From: Mycobacterium sp. ACS4054
GTDB lineage: Bacteria; Actinomycetota; Actinomycetes; Mycobacteriales; Mycobacteriaceae
NCBI RefSeq assembly: GCF_001667275.1
Contig: NZ_LZHV01000054.1
Span: 29,747 to 93,746, forward strand
Direction: 5' to 3'
DNA: 64,000 nucleotides
Shown piece by piece: positions 18,779 through 27,553 of this stretch (position 1 is the stretch's first letter; every line of letters begins with the position of its first letter). The notes beneath the pieces are model-generated. The model ran no database searches and had not been told where the DNA came from. It was given only the letters and a program-made list of their open reading frames with translations. The translations under genes were made by a program, and so were the position numbers.

Positions 18779-19906
18779 TCACGAAGGGGATTCACCGTGG
18801 CCAGTACCGAGGTGGAACAGTTCACCGGCGTCGACGCCGTCGAGGTGCCGTCGGCGAAGTGGGGTTGGAGCAGGATCAATCACCGCACCTGGCACATCAC
18901 CGGCCTGGTCATCATCGTGTTCCTGCTGGCGATGCTGCGCGGCAACCACGTCGGCCACATCGAGAACTGGTTCCTGATCGGGTTCGCCACGCTGGTGCTG
19001 GTCGCCCTGGTCCGCGACCTGTGGGGCCGCCGGCGCGGCTGGATCAGGTAGCGCCGCCGCCCCGGCGCGGGTCCGGCGGTACCACGTGCCGCCGATGACG
19101 ACGACCGTCAGCGCGACCGCGGCCAGCGCCCATGGCCACATCCCGTGTTGGTGCACCCAGCCGGCCAGCGTCCCCTGTAGGCGCCCGGCCGCGGTGATCA
19201 CCGCATCCCGCGGGTCGGCGTTCGCGCCCAGCAGGCGCACCTCGTAGGCGCCGTAATAGGCGACGTACAGGCCGACCAGCATCAGCACGGCGCCACCGAT
19301 CCGGTCGACGAACGGCAGGACGCGCCGCAGGCGGTCGGCCATCGCCGAGCTCGCGGTCGCCGCGGCGACGGCGAGGACGCCGACGACCGAGGTCAGTCCC
19401 CCGATGTAGGCGAGGTAGATCGCCACCGCCGTGACGATCGACCCGCCCCGCAGGCCCGCCGCCGTGACCGCCAGAAACGGGCCGACGGTGCACGACAGCG
19501 AGGCGATCGCGTAGCTGACGCCGTAGGAGTACATGGAGCTCAGGCGGACCGTGGGCGCCCAGCGATCCACCACCGGCCGCGGGGTGAGCGCCGCCAGCCC
19601 GCGGCCCGACAGCAGCCACCCGCCCAGCGCGACGAGCGCGACGCCGACGATGACCGTGGCGTACGGCACGTATCGCTGGACCGCGCCGGCGGCCGAGACG
19701 GTCAGCGTGCCGAACAGGCCGAAGACCGTCAGGAAGCCGAGCGCCATGACCGCGGTGGCCGCCAGGGCCCGCCCGGCCGCGGCCACCCCCGTCCGCGGCC
19801 CGCGCACCACCAGCAGGAGGTAGGCGGGCAGCATGGCAAACCCGCACGGGTTCAGGGCCGCCACCAGCCCGGCCGCGAAGGCCAGGCCGATGAGACCCCG
19901 ATCCAT
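18779..19906 (-). CDS. CcdA-like thiol-disulfide transporter with a 92-residue C-terminal extension
   Basis: 375 residues. The first ~283 match a CcdA/DsbD-like six-helix membrane protein (Rv2877c type) that moves reducing power across the membrane. Two conserved Cys are visible in NPCGFAMLP and in SLSCTVGPF. The family stop seems lost: after GTWYRRTRAG the frame stays open for about 92 hydrophilic Gln/Asp-rich residues, running antisense through the whole DUF2631 gene. Either the protein really is extended or the tail is trimmed or untranslated. It starts one base inside the mpt53 stop (TGATG), so the two are coupled and probably form one redox system. Confidence 0.85.
   Translation of the reverse strand: MDRGLIGLAFAAGLVAALNPCGFAMLPAYLLLVVRGPRTGVAAAGRALAATAVMALGFLTVFGLFGTLTVSAAGAVQRYVPYATVIVGVALVALGGWLLSGRGLAALTPRPVVDRWAPTVRLSSMYSYGVSYAIASLSCTVGPFLAVTAAGLRGGSIVTAVAIYLAYIGGLTSVVGVLAVAAATASSAMADRLRRVLPFVDRIGGAVLMLVGLYVAYYGAYEVRLLGANADPRDAVITAAGRLQGTLAGWVHQHGMWPWALAAVALTVVVIGGTWYRRTRAGAAALPDPAAPAAPQVADQGDQHQRGEPDQEPVLDVADVVAAQHRQQEHDDDQAGDVPGAVIDPAPTPLRRRHLDGVDAGELFHLGTGHGESPS
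18797..19051 (+). CDS. DUF2631 small membrane protein (Rv2876-like)
   Basis: 84 residues from GTG with a strong AAGGGGA ribosome site. Two hydrophobic helices (around HITGLVIIVFLLAML and NWFLIGFATLVLVALV) indicate an inner-membrane protein, with an acidic N-terminus and an Arg-rich end. It matches the actinobacterial DUF2631 family, of unknown function. It lies entirely inside, and opposite to, the 3' extension of the CcdA-like gene. Base composition and ribosome site support it as the real gene of the two in this stretch. Confidence 0.85.
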   Translation: MASTEVEQFTGVDAVEVPSAKWGWSRINHRTWHITGLVIIVFLLAMLRGNHVGHIENWFLIGFATLVLVALVRDLWGRRRGWIR

Positions 19907-20415
19907 CAGGACCTCAGCGCGGCGACCCGGTCAGACAACTCCTGCTGCGGCATCGCCGAGGTCGGATTGTTCACGAACGTCGAGCTGCCGTCCGCGCGGT
20001 AGAACACGTAGGCGGGCTGCCAGGGGACGTTGTACCGGGCCCAGATCGCGCCGTCGGTGTCGTTGAGGTTGGTGAAGTTCAGGTTGTACTTGGCGACGAA
20101 GTTCTGCATTGCCGCGACGTCCGAGTGGGCCGCGACGCCCACGAACGTGACGCCGGGATTGGCCGCGGCCACCTGGCTCACGCCCGGCGCCTCGGCGTTG
20201 CAGAACGGGCACCACGGCGTCCAGAACCACAACACCGCGGGCTTGCCCTGCAGGCTGGCGCCGTTGAACGGCGCACCGCTCAGGGTCGTGCCCGTGAATT
20301 GCAGACGGTCGTCGGCGGCGGCGGAGCGCGGCGCGTCGCCGAGCCCGAATATCAAGGCGGCGGCGAAAAGCGCCGCGGCCACAAGCCGGAGTGGGGTCAG
20401 GAACCGAACAATCAT
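19906..20415 (-). CDS. mpt53: MPT53/DsbE-like secreted thioredoxin-fold protein
   Basis: 169 residues. A signal peptide (hydrophobic run ending in SAAA) is followed by a thioredoxin/TlpA fold with the active-site Trp-Cys-Pro-Phe-Cys. Rv2878c (MPT53) of this type is a secreted oxidoreductase. Its gene overlaps the CcdA-like membrane gene by one base, which suggests CcdA recycles it outside the membrane. In H37Rv, as I recall, mpt83-dipZ-mpt70 lie just upstream of this block; they are not here, so this pair may be the main envelope thiol system at the locus. Confidence 0.92.
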   Translation of the reverse strand: MIVRFLTPLRLVAAALFAAALIFGLGDAPRSAAADDRLQFTGTTLSGAPFNGASLQGKPAVLWFWTPWCPFCNAEAPGVSQVAAANPGVTFVGVAAHSDVAAMQNFVAKYNLNFTNLNDTDGAIWARYNVPWQPAYVFYRADGSSTFVNNPTSAMPQQELSDRVAALRS

Positions 20416-20471
20416 GGCGTCACCTCGTTTGCTGGTCTATGCCTGTTAGACGTGGGGGACGCCGTCCCGGT

Positions 20472-21605
20472 TCAGCTCTCGGCGGCCAGTTGCCGGCCTT
20501 CGGCGGCCAGCTGTCGGCCTTCGGCGGCCAGCTGTCCGCAGGCGGCACTGATCTCGCGCCCGCGGGTGTCCCGCACTGTGCATGAGACGCCCTGCGCCCG
20601 CACCCGCCGCACGAACTCCCGCTCCACCGGCTTGGGGCTGGCGTCCCACGCGCTGCCGGGGGTCGGGTTGAGCGGAATCAGGTTCACGTGCACCAGCGGG
20701 CCGAGTGCCCGGTGCAGCCGTTTGCCCAGCAGGTCGGCCCGCCACGGCTGGTCGTTGACGTCGCGGATCAACGCGTACTCCACCGAAACCCGGCGGCCCG
20801 TGACGTCGGCGTAGTAGCGGGCGGCGTCGAGCGCCTCGGCGATCTTCCATCGGTTGTTGACCGGCACGAGGGTGTCGCGCAGTTCGTCGTCGGGCGCGTG
20901 CAACGACAGCGCCAGCGTCACCCCGAGCCGTTCGTCGGCGAGTTTGCGGATGGCCGGCGCCAGGCCGACCGTCGAGACGGTGACCGAGCGGGCCGAGATG
21001 CCGAAGCCGTGCGGCGGCGGTTCGGTGATGCCCCGCACCGCGGCCAGCACCCGGGCGTAGTTGGCCAGCGGCTCCCCCATGCCCATGAACACGACGTTGG
21101 ACAGCCGATCGCCGAAGTCGTCGCGCAGGGCGACGGCCGCGGACCGGACCTGCTCCAGGATCTCCGCGGTGGACAGGTTGCGGGTCAGCCCGCCCTGCCC
21201 GGTCGCGCAGAACGGGCAGGCCATGCCGCAGCCGGCCTGCGACGAGATGCACACGGTGTTGCGCTGCGGGTAGCGCATCAGCACCGACTCGAACGTCGTC
21301 CCATCGGTGCCGCGCCACAACGTCTTTCGGGTCTCGCCCGCGTCGCACGTCACCTCGGCGGCCGACGTGAGCAGGCGCGGGAACATCGCCTCGGCGATCC
21401 GGTCGCGCACGGCCGCCGGCAGGTCGGTCATCTCGCGCGGATCGGCGATCAGCCGGCCGTAGTACTGATGCGCGAGCTGCTTGGCGCGGAACGCGGGCAG
21501 GCCCAGCTCGGCGACGGCCGACGCACGGCCGGCGGCGTCGAGGTCGGCCAGGTGCCGCGGCGGCCTGCTGGGGCGGGGTTCGGTGAAGACCAGTTGCTGG
21601 ACCAT
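20472..21605 (-). CDS. rlmN: RlmN 23S rRNA/tRNA adenine-C2 methyltransferase with repeat-coded tail
   Basis: 377 residues. RlmN is a radical-SAM enzyme that methylates C2 of adenine in 23S rRNA and some tRNAs. The SAM iron-sulfur motif is CGMACPFC (CxxxCxxC), and a late Cys in [11 protein letters not shown] can serve as the methyl acceptor. The ATG at 21605 was chosen; the longer frame overlaps cdsA. The last 20 residues are three copies of a heptapeptide like GRQLAAE, coded by a 21-base tandem repeat that the M. tuberculosis protein lacks as far as I recall. Follows pyrH-frr-cdsA. Confidence 0.95.
   Translation of the reverse strand: MVQQLVFTEPRPSRPPRHLADLDAAGRASAVAELGLPAFRAKQLAHQYYGRLIADPREMTDLPAAVRDRIAEAMFPRLLTSAAEVTCDAGETRKTLWRGTDGTTFESVLMRYPQRNTVCISSQAGCGMACPFCATGQGGLTRNLSTAEILEQVRSAAVALRDDFGDRLSNVVFMGMGEPLANYARVLAAVRGITEPPPHGFGISARSVTVSTVGLAPAIRKLADERLGVTLALSLHAPDDELRDTLVPVNNRWKIAEALDAARYYADVTGRRVSVEYALIRDVNDQPWRADLLGKRLHRALGPLVHVNLIPLNPTPGSAWDASPKPVEREFVRRVRAQGVSCTVRDTRGREISAACGQLAAEGRQLAAEGRQLAAES
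20479..20541. repeat. 21-base tandem repeat, three copies, in the end of rlmN
   Basis: Units start at 20479, 20500 and 20521. The first two share TCGGCGGCCAG-TG-CGGCCT with two changes between them; the third diverges at its end. They code a GRQLAAE-type heptapeptide on the minus strand. A 21-base period keeps the frame, so copy number could vary between strains. Confidence 0.75.
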
Positions 21606-21646
21606 GACCCGTCCAGTATCGGCCACCTCGGGGCTGCCCGGAAAAC

Positions 21647-22570
21647 CTAGGAAAGAAGCGTCAGGACGATCCACGCGGCGACCGCCGACGGGAGCACGCC
21701 GTCGAGCCGGTCCATCAGGCCGCCGTGGCCGGGCAGCAGCCGGCCCATGTCCTTGATGCCCAGGTCGCGCTTGATCTGTGACTCGACCAGATCCCCCAGC
21801 GTGCAGGTGAGGACCAGCACGACACCCAGCAGCGCGCCGATCCAGGGCGGTTTGCCCGCCAGGAACGTCGCGGTCAGGATCGCCGCGGTGATGCCGAAGA
21901 AGAGCGAACCGGCGAACCCCTCCCAGGATTTCTTCGGGCTGATCGCCGGAACCATCGGGTGCTTGCCGAGCAGCACGCCCACCGCGTAGCCGCCCACGTC
22001 GGAGGCGACGACGGTAACCATCAGGCAAAAGACCCGGCCCGCGCCGTCCTGCGGGTAGACCAGCAGGACGCCGAACGAGGCGAACAGCGGCACCCAGGCG
22101 GCCAGGAACACGGTCGCGGAGGCGTCGCGCAGGTAGTTGGCCGACGGCGACCCGGCGAACGGCTCGGGCCGTTTGCGGTTGTCCTGCATGAACAGCCGCC
22201 AGACGTTGCAGACCACCACGGTGGCGCCGAAACCGCCTAGGGCGCCGGCGGCGTGGTACGGCCACGTCAGCCAGACGGTGGCCTGACCGCCGATCAGCAG
22301 CGGGACCAGCGGGATGACGTAGCCGGCCTCGCGCAGGCGCCGCACCACCTCGTGGGTGGCGACCGGGATGGCGATCGCGACGATGGCCACCCAGAAGCGC
22401 GGCGCGAACACCAGCGTCACGATGAGGACGCCGCCGATGCCGGCGCCCACGGCGATGGCGGCGCGCAGGTCGCGTCCCGCCCGGGACGTCTTCTCGGCCG
22501 GCGGCGAGGTGGTTTCCTCGGCCTCAGGCGCCGGCTCGTCGGGCGGGCTGGCTGCGCCGGTGGTTGCCAC
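21647..22570 (-). CDS. cdsA: CdsA, phosphatidate cytidylyltransferase
   Basis: 307 residues. CdsA makes CDP-diacylglycerol from phosphatidic acid and CTP for phospholipid synthesis, in the membrane. Several hydrophobic helices are visible. The signature region has [20 protein letters not shown] and the C-terminal [19 protein letters not shown] with its metal-binding acids. The first 40 residues are an acidic, Pro-rich cytoplasmic tail. It lies between frr and rlmN on the minus strand, 31 bases from frr and 41 from rlmN. Confidence 0.95.
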   Translation of the reverse strand: MATTGAASPPDEPAPEAEETTSPPAEKTSRAGRDLRAAIAVGAGIGGVLIVTLVFAPRFWVAIVAIAIPVATHEVVRRLREAGYVIPLVPLLIGGQATVWLTWPYHAAGALGGFGATVVVCNVWRLFMQDNRKRPEPFAGSPSANYLRDASATVFLAAWVPLFASFGVLLVYPQDGAGRVFCLMVTVVASDVGGYAVGVLLGKHPMVPAISPKKSWEGFAGSLFFGITAAILTATFLAGKPPWIGALLGVVLVLTCTLGDLVESQIKRDLGIKDMGRLLPGHGGLMDRLDGVLPSAVAAWIVLTLLS

Positions 22571-22601
22571 GGACCTGGGTGAACTCAGCTACTGGGGGCC
22601 G

Positions 22602-23159
22602 CTAGACCTCCAGCAGCTCGCCTTCTTTGTGCTTGACCAGGTCTTCGATCTGGGTGATGTACTGGTGGGTGGTCTTGTCGAGGTCCTTCTCCGCCCGACC
22701 GACCTCGTCCTCGCCCGCCTCGCCATCCTTGCGGATGCGGTGCAGCTCCTCCATCGCCTTGCGGCGGATGTTGCGCACCGAAACCTTGGCGTCCTCGCCC
22801 TTGCCCTTGGCCTGCTTGACCAGCTCGCGGCGTCGTTCCTCGGTGAGCTGCGGCACGGCCACCCGGATCAGGGTGCCGTCGTTGGTGGGGTTGACGCCAA
22901 GATCGGAGTTGCGGATCGCCGTTTCGATGGCGCCCAGCTGGCTGGCCTCGTAGGGCTTGATGACGACAAGCCGCGCCTCGGGCACGTTGATGCTGGCCAG
23001 CTGCGTGATGGGGGTGGTGGCGCCGTAGTAGTCGATGGCGATCCGGGAGAACATGCCCGGGTTGGCGCGGCCGGTCCGAATGGTTGACAAGTCGTCACGG
23101 GCCACCGCTACGGCCTTCTCCATTTTCTCTTCAGCGTCGAAGAGAGCCTCGTCAATCAT
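22602..23159 (-). CDS. frr: Frr, ribosome recycling factor
   Basis: 185 residues, standard length. Frr with EF-G splits the post-termination ribosome. The start [26 protein letters not shown], and [13 protein letters not shown] followed by the [14 protein letters not shown] stretch are all family features. The ATG at 23159 follows a GGGGAAG ribosome site; the longer frame upstream overlaps pyrH. Co-transcribed with pyrH (16-base gap) and cdsA. Confidence 0.97.
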   Translation of the reverse strand: MIDEALFDAEEKMEKAVAVARDDLSTIRTGRANPGMFSRIAIDYYGATTPITQLASINVPEARLVVIKPYEASQLGAIETAIRNSDLGVNPTNDGTLIRVAVPQLTEERRRELVKQAKGKGEDAKVSVRNIRRKAMEELHRIRKDGEAGEDEVGRAEKDLDKTTHQYITQIEDLVKHKEGELLEV

Positions 23160-23175
23160 TTCTTCGCACTTCCCC

Positions 23176-23946
23176 TCAGGTGGTGACCAGTGTCCCGATT
23201 TTCTCACCGGCGACCGCGCGGGCGATATTGCCATTGGTCAGCAGGTTGAACACCAGGATCGGCATGCCATTGTCCATGCACAGGCTGAACGCCGTGGCAT
23301 CGGCCACTCGCAGCCCCCGGTCGATCACCTCGCGGTGACTGATCGCGGCGATCAGCTCGGCCTGCGGATTCACCCGCGGGTCCGCCGAGAACACCCCGTC
23401 CACCGCCTTGGCCATCAGGACCACCTCCGCGCCGATCTCCAGCGCCCGCTGCGCGGCCGTGGTGTCGGTGGAGAAGTACGGCAGCCCCATGCCGGCCCCG
23501 AAGATCACCACCCTGCCCTTCTCCAGGTGGCGAACGGCCCGCAGCGGTAGGTAGGGCTCGGCGACCTGACCCATGGTGATCGCGGTCTGCACGCGCGTGA
23601 CGATGCCTTCCTTTTCCAGAAAGTCCTGCAGCGCCAGGCTGTTCATCACGGTGCCGAGCATGCCCATGTAGTCCGAACGGGTGCGTTCCATGCCGCGCTG
23701 CTGCAGCTGCGCGCCGCGGAAGAAGTTGCCGCCGCCGATGACGACCGCGACCTGAACACCGTCGCGGACCACCTCGGCGATCTGGCGGGCCACCCGCGCC
23801 ACGACGTCGGGATCCAGCCCGACCTGGCCGCCGCCGAACATTTCGCCGCCCAGCTTCAGCAAGACCCTGGAGTACTTGGGCCGCGTTCGCGGCTGCCCGG
23901 CAACTGATCCATTCTCCGGCGCCGTGGGCTCCCTGGACTCCGTCAT
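23176..23946 (-). CDS. pyrH: PyrH, UMP kinase
   Basis: 256 residues. PyrH phosphorylates UMP to UDP for pyrimidine and RNA synthesis. LLKLGGEMF near residue 30, [22 protein letters not shown] and the [15 protein letters not shown] segment mark the amino-acid-kinase fold. The first ~25 residues, rich in Glu, Pro and Gly, precede the conserved core, and a start near residue 25 cannot be excluded. It heads the pyrH-frr-cdsA-rlmN run; no other gene is seen in the 337 bases upstream. Confidence 0.95.
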   Translation of the reverse strand: MTESREPTAPENGSVAGQPRTRPKYSRVLLKLGGEMFGGGQVGLDPDVVARVARQIAEVVRDGVQVAVVIGGGNFFRGAQLQQRGMERTRSDYMGMLGTVMNSLALQDFLEKEGIVTRVQTAITMGQVAEPYLPLRAVRHLEKGRVVIFGAGMGLPYFSTDTTAAQRALEIGAEVVLMAKAVDGVFSADPRVNPQAELIAAISHREVIDRGLRVADATAFSLCMDNGMPILVFNLLTNGNIARAVAGEKIGTLVTT

Positions 23947-24283
23947 CAGGCTCCTCGCATGAGAGTGCCATCCCGGCGTGAGCTCATCCGGAACGGCATT
24001 TCACATCCTGCCTCATCGCAGCACAACGCGGTGCCGGTGGGGTGCGTTATGCGCAGAGTTGGCGATCCCGGCGGCTTTTCGCGGCTATCGGCGCAGGTGA
24101 CACCGGCGGCGGACCCTCGTCGGACCACGGATGTTTGAGCGATGGGCGACTGGGGGAATCCGCAGCATCGCGGTGGGAATTTTCGGTCTTGAGAAACAAG
24201 GGCCGGCCTCGCCGTAGGACCGGACCGGCCGCGTGGCGGCCGGCGGATCGCTCAAAAGTACGCCTACTAGGAGGAACTGATCC
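23947..24283. other. 337-base region between pyrH and csbD-like gene
   Basis: No gene is supported. It holds the promoter region for the divergent pyrH and csbD-like genes, a SigF-like candidate at 24132-24159, a GC-rich run with GGCCGGC-type repeats at 24203-24250, and the ribosome site TAGGAGGAAC before the csbD-like start. Confidence 0.6.
24132..24159 (+). promoter_or_regulatory. SigF-like promoter candidate for csbD-like gene
   Basis: GTTT at 24133-24136, 17 bases, then GGGAAT at 24154-24159, one mismatch from the mycobacterial SigF pattern GTTT-N15-17-GGGTAT. It is on the right strand, with a long leader to 24284. Based on pattern reading only. Confidence 0.3.
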
Positions 24284-24520
24284 ATGGCGGACAACAACTC
24301 GGGACCTGCTGAAGCCGTCAAGGGCGTCGTCGAGGACGTCAAGGGCAAGGCGAAGGAGGCCGTTGGCGCGGTGGCGGGTCGTGACGACCTCACCCGCGAG
24401 GGCCAGGCCCAGCAGGACAAGGCGGAAGCACAGCGCGACGCGGCGAAGAAGGAAGCCGAGGCCGAGGCGGCGCGAGGCGGCGCCGAGGCGGCTGAGGAGC
24501 GCCAGAAGGCCAATCAGTAG
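24284..24520 (+). CDS. CsbD-like stress protein
   Basis: 78 residues, highly charged and Ala/Lys/Glu-rich, with the CsbD-type repeat GVVEDVKGKAKEAVGAVAG near residues 14-32. CsbD proteins rise in general stress and stationary phase in many bacteria; the biochemical role is unknown. A long helix is likely in the second half. The TAGGAGGAAC ribosome site is strong and a good intrinsic terminator follows 11 bases after the stop, so this is a single-gene transcription unit, probably abundantly expressed. Confidence 0.85.
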   Translation: MADNNSGPAEAVKGVVEDVKGKAKEAVGAVAGRDDLTREGQAQQDKAEAQRDAAKKEAEAEAARGGAEAAEERQKANQ

Positions 24521-24531
24521 CTTGCTGGGAG

Positions 24532-24576
24532 GATGGGCTCGGTCTGTGCACACGGACCGGGCCCATCGACCTTTTT
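24532..24576 (+). terminator. intrinsic terminator after csbD-like gene
   Basis: A 17-pair stem (two G-U pairs) from GATGGGC at 24532 to GCCCATC at 24567 with a 2-base loop is followed by CTTTTTG at 24571-24577. A GC-rich stem and U-run match a Rho-independent terminator. It lies inside the 5' extension of the next open frame, which argues against an early start for that gene. Confidence 0.75.
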
Positions 24577-24652
24577 GGGGGCTTTGCATAGTTTCCCGAC
24601 GAGCGGGTATTCAGCGCTGCGCTGGCAGAACCACAGATTTCGGAGATGTCGT

Positions 24653-25399
24653 TTGGACGTGCTGTTGCTGACCGACGCGGACGACTTCGATCGCGTTCTG
24701 CCGCACCTGAATTCGTTCGTGCGGACCATGCGGCGCGCACCGCTCACCGGTGACGGGCACGGGCCGGCCAATTGCGGGGACGTGGCGATAGTCGACGCTC
24801 GTGGCGACGCCGAGGCGGCCCAGACCGCGTGCCGTCGGCTGACGACGGACGCTCCCGCCACCGCGGTGGTGGCGGTGGTGGCACCGGCCGGCGACGTGGC
24901 CGTCGGCGAAGACTGGACCGTCGACGATGTCGTGGCCCCCGGCGCCGACGCGGACGAGCTGCAGGAGCGGCTGGGGCGCGCTATCGCCCACCGGCGCAGC
25001 GCCGTCGACGGCAGCCTGAGATACGGGCCCTTGCTGTTGCACCCGACGAGTTTCACCGGATCGCTGGAGGGCAAGGACCTGGGTCTGACGCTGACCGAGT
25101 TCAAGCTGCTGAGTTTCCTGGTGGAGCACGCCGGCCGGCCGTTCACCCGCACCCGCCTGATGCACGAGGCGTGGGGCTATGAGTGCAACGGCCGGGTCCG
25201 TTCCGTCGACGTTCACGTCCGGCGGCTGCGCGCCAAGCTCGGTGCCGAGCACCAGTCGATGATCGGCACCGTCCGGGGCGTCGGTTACCAGGCGGCGACT
25301 CCCCCGCATTCGGAATGGATCGTCAGCGAGGCGGCGCCGACGCCGGCGGGGGCGACGACTCAGCCGGCGCCCGAGCCGGGGTTGACACCCGCGAGTTGA
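24653..25399 (+). CDS. GlnR/OmpR-type DNA-binding regulator (Rv2884-like)
   Basis: 248 residues from TTG at 24653, matching the ~250-residue Rv2884. The N-terminal 120 residues resemble a receiver fold (LDVLLLTDADDFDRV) but with no clear phosphoacceptor set. The C-terminal winged helix is clear: LTLTEFKLLSFLVEHAGRPF then a VRSVDVHVRRLRAKLG recognition helix and VRGVGYQA. It resembles GlnR, the mycobacterial nitrogen regulator, so it may be an atypical, unphosphorylated regulator. Targets are unknown. The TTG start was chosen because the longer frame runs through an intrinsic terminator. Confidence 0.85.
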   Translation: MDVLLLTDADDFDRVLPHLNSFVRTMRRAPLTGDGHGPANCGDVAIVDARGDAEAAQTACRRLTTDAPATAVVAVVAPAGDVAVGEDWTVDDVVAPGADADELQERLGRAIAHRRSAVDGSLRYGPLLLHPTSFTGSLEGKDLGLTLTEFKLLSFLVEHAGRPFTRTRLMHEAWGYECNGRVRSVDVHVRRLRAKLGAEHQSMIGTVRGVGYQAATPPHSEWIVSEAAPTPAGATTQPAPEPGLTPAS

Positions 25400-25421
25400 T
25401 CTTCTTGTGGCAGTACGGCTT

Positions 25422-26357
25422 TCAGCCGAACAGCGGGAAGGCGCGCTTGCGCGCGAGCGCGTCCATTCCGTCCTGAATGGCGTCCTGGACCTCGTTGTAC
25501 TTGCGGTCGATGTAGGCCTCGTCCTCCGCGCGCGCCGGATCGTGGTCGAGCTCTACGGGAGGCATGAACCGGGTCCTGATCTTGGCCGGCAGCGGCAGCT
25601 GCGGCAGCGCCGCCGGGGCGATCCCCCACGGCAGGGAAACCGCCAGGGGGAACACCTTGAGGCGAAGCAGGCGGTCCAGCTGTAGGGCTTTCGACAGCTT
25701 GTCGCCGCGGATCAGCACCGGCATGGCGTCGCCGCCGCCGACCGTGGCGATCGGCACGATCGGCACGCCGGCCCGAATCGCCATCTTCACGAAGCCTTTT
25801 CGGCCCGCCAGGTTGGCCTGGTCACGCTCGGTCCACGGGCGCAGCGAGTCCACCTCCCCGCCGGGCCACAGCGCCACGTCCCGCCCTTCGGCCAAGGCGG
25901 TGGCGATCGCGTCGGGGGCGGCCGGCAGCACACCCATCGAGCGGAAATACCGGCCGATCATCGGGATCGCCATCAACGCGTCGTGAGCGGTGCCGTGCAG
26001 CGGGCGTTCCTGCCCAAACCGCCGCCACCATTGCAGGCCGACGGTCCAGGCATCCCACACGAAGGGAGCGCCGGAGTGGATCCCGATCAGCAACGCAGGC
26101 GGTTCCGGAATGTTCTCCCAACCGTCGATTTCCATGCGAAACCAGTAGTCCACCAGCACATTCCACAGATACTTCTGCCGCTGCAGGGTCTTCTCGTCCT
26201 GCCCGCTGAGGTCCCACCTGCCCGCGCGCTCGGCGACCCAGCCGCTGACCCCGCCCCGCTGATCGCTGCGCTTCTCCTCCATGGTCGAACGCGCTCGCTC
26301 CACGTTCCGTTGCGCCTGCTTGCGGACGGCGGCCGGCCTGTGATCGGGATTACTCAT
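25422..26357 (-). CDS. 1-acylglycerol-3-phosphate acyltransferase-like protein
   Basis: 311 residues, with an acyltransferase-superfamily core. IGIHSGAPFVWDAWT plays the part of the usual HxxxxD motif in a variant form (His-Ser-Gly, as in the Rv1920-type group), and WPGGEVDSLRPW stands where PlsC has its FPEG motif. Membrane association is likely through the central hydrophobic part. It probably transfers acyl chains to a lipid. The acceptor is unknown. Start at 26357 removes ten weak leading residues. Convergent with the regulator gene, 22 bases apart. Confidence 0.75.
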   Translation of the reverse strand: MSNPDHRPAAVRKQAQRNVERARSTMEEKRSDQRGGVSGWVAERAGRWDLSGQDEKTLQRQKYLWNVLVDYWFRMEIDGWENIPEPPALLIGIHSGAPFVWDAWTVGLQWWRRFGQERPLHGTAHDALMAIPMIGRYFRSMGVLPAAPDAIATALAEGRDVALWPGGEVDSLRPWTERDQANLAGRKGFVKMAIRAGVPIVPIATVGGGDAMPVLIRGDKLSKALQLDRLLRLKVFPLAVSLPWGIAPAALPQLPLPAKIRTRFMPPVELDHDPARAEDEAYIDRKYNEVQDAIQDGMDALARKRAFPLFG

Positions 26358-26411
26358 GGCTGCCGGGTACCCGATTCGCGCCCACACGATGCAACACCCG
26401 GGCCCTTAAAA

Positions 26412-26450
26412 GCGGACCTCCCCGCGTCGCACGCGACGCGGGGAGCTTTT
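26412..26450 (-). terminator. intrinsic terminator after MPT63-like gene
   Basis: A perfect 13-base inverted repeat at 26418-26430 / 26433-26445 (CTCCCCGCGTCGC and complement) with a 2-base loop, followed on the minus strand by GTCCGCTTTT. It lies 13-50 bases after the MPT63-like stop and ahead of the acyltransferase gene, so it should separate the two transcripts. Confidence 0.8.
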
Positions 26451-26462
26451 CCGCAAGCCGGA

Positions 26463-27023
26463 TTAGGTGTGTGTCGGGCTGGGCGGAGCACCGGGCGCGG
26501 GGCTCGGGCTGGGGCTCGGGGCCCCCGGCGCAGCGGCGCTCGGCACGTTCGACGTCCACATCAGGATGTCCTGCAATCCGTCGTTGTAGACGACGCCGTT
26601 CGGGGGCGCGCCGGTCACGTCGAAGTACAGCGTCCCGGTGGACTCGCTGCCCTGCGGGATGGGCGCGGGGTTCAGGCCGTTCGGCACCCCCACCTTGTCG
26701 ATCACGCGGTAGTTCTGGCCGTTGGGGCCGCGCGCGATGAAGTCGTTGACCATCGGGGTCACCAGCCCGCCGTCCGACCGAGCGGTGACGTCAGCCTGGT
26801 AGAGCGTTCCCTTGGGCGTGTACCCCGGGATGGCGACGTTGCTCGGCTGCAGGTTGCTGACCGTGTAGTTGGTGACCAGCGGCCCGTCGACGAGTTGCTC
26901 GCTGGTGCCGAAACCCTGGATGTTGGGCGGTGCGGCGGACGCCGTCGCCGCGGCGAAAACGCTTGCCACCGCGATACCCCCGGCAGCTGCAGCGGTCTTG
27001 ACGGCCGTCTTGCTGACCTTCAT
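26463..27023 (-). CDS. MPT63-like (DUF1942) secreted protein with proline-rich tail
   Basis: 186 residues. A Sec signal peptide (KVSKTAVKTAAAAGGIAVAS..., cleaved near ATASAAP) leads to a DUF1942/MPT63-type beta-sandwich domain (about residues 31-150) with GTLYQADVTARSDGG, NGQNYRVID and GTLYFDVTG. The final 30 residues are Pro/Ala/Ser repeats. MPT63 (Rv1926c) is a secreted, immunoglobulin-like antigen of unknown function; this is a relative at another locus. It is a single-gene unit with a perfect terminator. Confidence 0.85.
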   Translation of the reverse strand: MKVSKTAVKTAAAAGGIAVASVFAAATASAAPPNIQGFGTSEQLVDGPLVTNYTVSNLQPSNVAIPGYTPKGTLYQADVTARSDGGLVTPMVNDFIARGPNGQNYRVIDKVGVPNGLNPAPIPQGSESTGTLYFDVTGAPPNGVVYNDGLQDILMWTSNVPSAAAPGAPSPSPSPAPGAPPSPTHT

Positions 27024-27332
27024 TGCTCATTCCTTTCGTGTCGAACAATCGCCCCCCGTAAGGGCAATACGCACTAGGCGGCACATATCCATTAGCCGTC
27101 CGCTTTAAACATGTGCGTTCGCTTAAATTCGCAATTTTCGGGCCGTTAGCTGCCGGAACGCGGTTGTTTTGTTGGACAGCACCTTTCGCATCAGTTATTT
27201 ACATCCGTATCGCTATTCACGTCGCCGCATCGACGCGCCGCCGGCCACCGCGACCCCCGGGACGAGCGATTAGCCCCAGCCCTGGCGGGTAGTCGGAGCC
27301 AGGCGAAGGCGACGAGGACGAAAGGGGCCGTC
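27024..27332. other. 309-base intergenic region
   Basis: No gene is supported. It is noticeably AT-richer than its surroundings (for example TTTAAACATG and TAAATTCGCAATTTTC) and is the shared promoter region of the MPT63-like gene (minus) and the small acidic gene at 27333 (plus), with the SigF-like candidate at 27085-27110 on the minus strand. Confidence 0.6.
27085..27110 (-). promoter_or_regulatory. SigF-like promoter candidate for MPT63-like gene
   Basis: Minus-strand GTTT (27107-27110), 16 bases, GGATAT (27085-27090), one mismatch from GTTT-N15-17-GGGTAT. The start codon is about 60 bases downstream. Confidence 0.35.
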
Positions 27333-27503
27333 ATGGAACGCGGCAGCTCGAAGCACAGTCCGCGGGAGGACGAGGAACTCAAGCACGAATTGGAGGGCAC
27401 GCTGCGCGGTAACCGGTCGAACCGCGCCGAAGAATGGCGCGACCCCGAACCGCCGGCCGACGACGATCCCGACGTTCCCACCGCGGGTCCAAGCGAACGG
27501 TAA
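27333..27503 (+). CDS. small charged protein of unknown function
   Basis: 56 residues, starting MERGSSKHSPREDEELKHEL and ending in an acidic, Pro-rich tail (EPPADDDPDVPTAGPSER). It is too short for most gene finders but has an AAAGGGGCCGTC ribosome site, GC-rich third positions and sits 50 bases ahead of the SDR gene in the same direction. No domain is recognised. Similar small proteins precede this kind of SDR in other mycobacteria as I recall. Probably a soluble, disordered accessory protein of the same stress unit. Confidence 0.65.
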   Translation: MERGSSKHSPREDEELKHELEGTLRGNRSNRAEEWRDPEPPADDDPDVPTAGPSER

Positions 27504-27553
27504 CCGCGCGCGATTGCCGGCAATATTTCTCGATCACGAATAAGGGGAAACCG

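Noticed and set aside
20479..20541. Reading the tandem repeats as a CRISPR array
   Set aside because: There are no unique spacers, the period is 21 and the units lie in a coding frame; no Cas genes are near.
24533..24652. Earlier start for the Rv2884-like regulator
   Set aside because: The first residues would be coded by the csbD terminator stem; the TTG at 24653 gives the family length.
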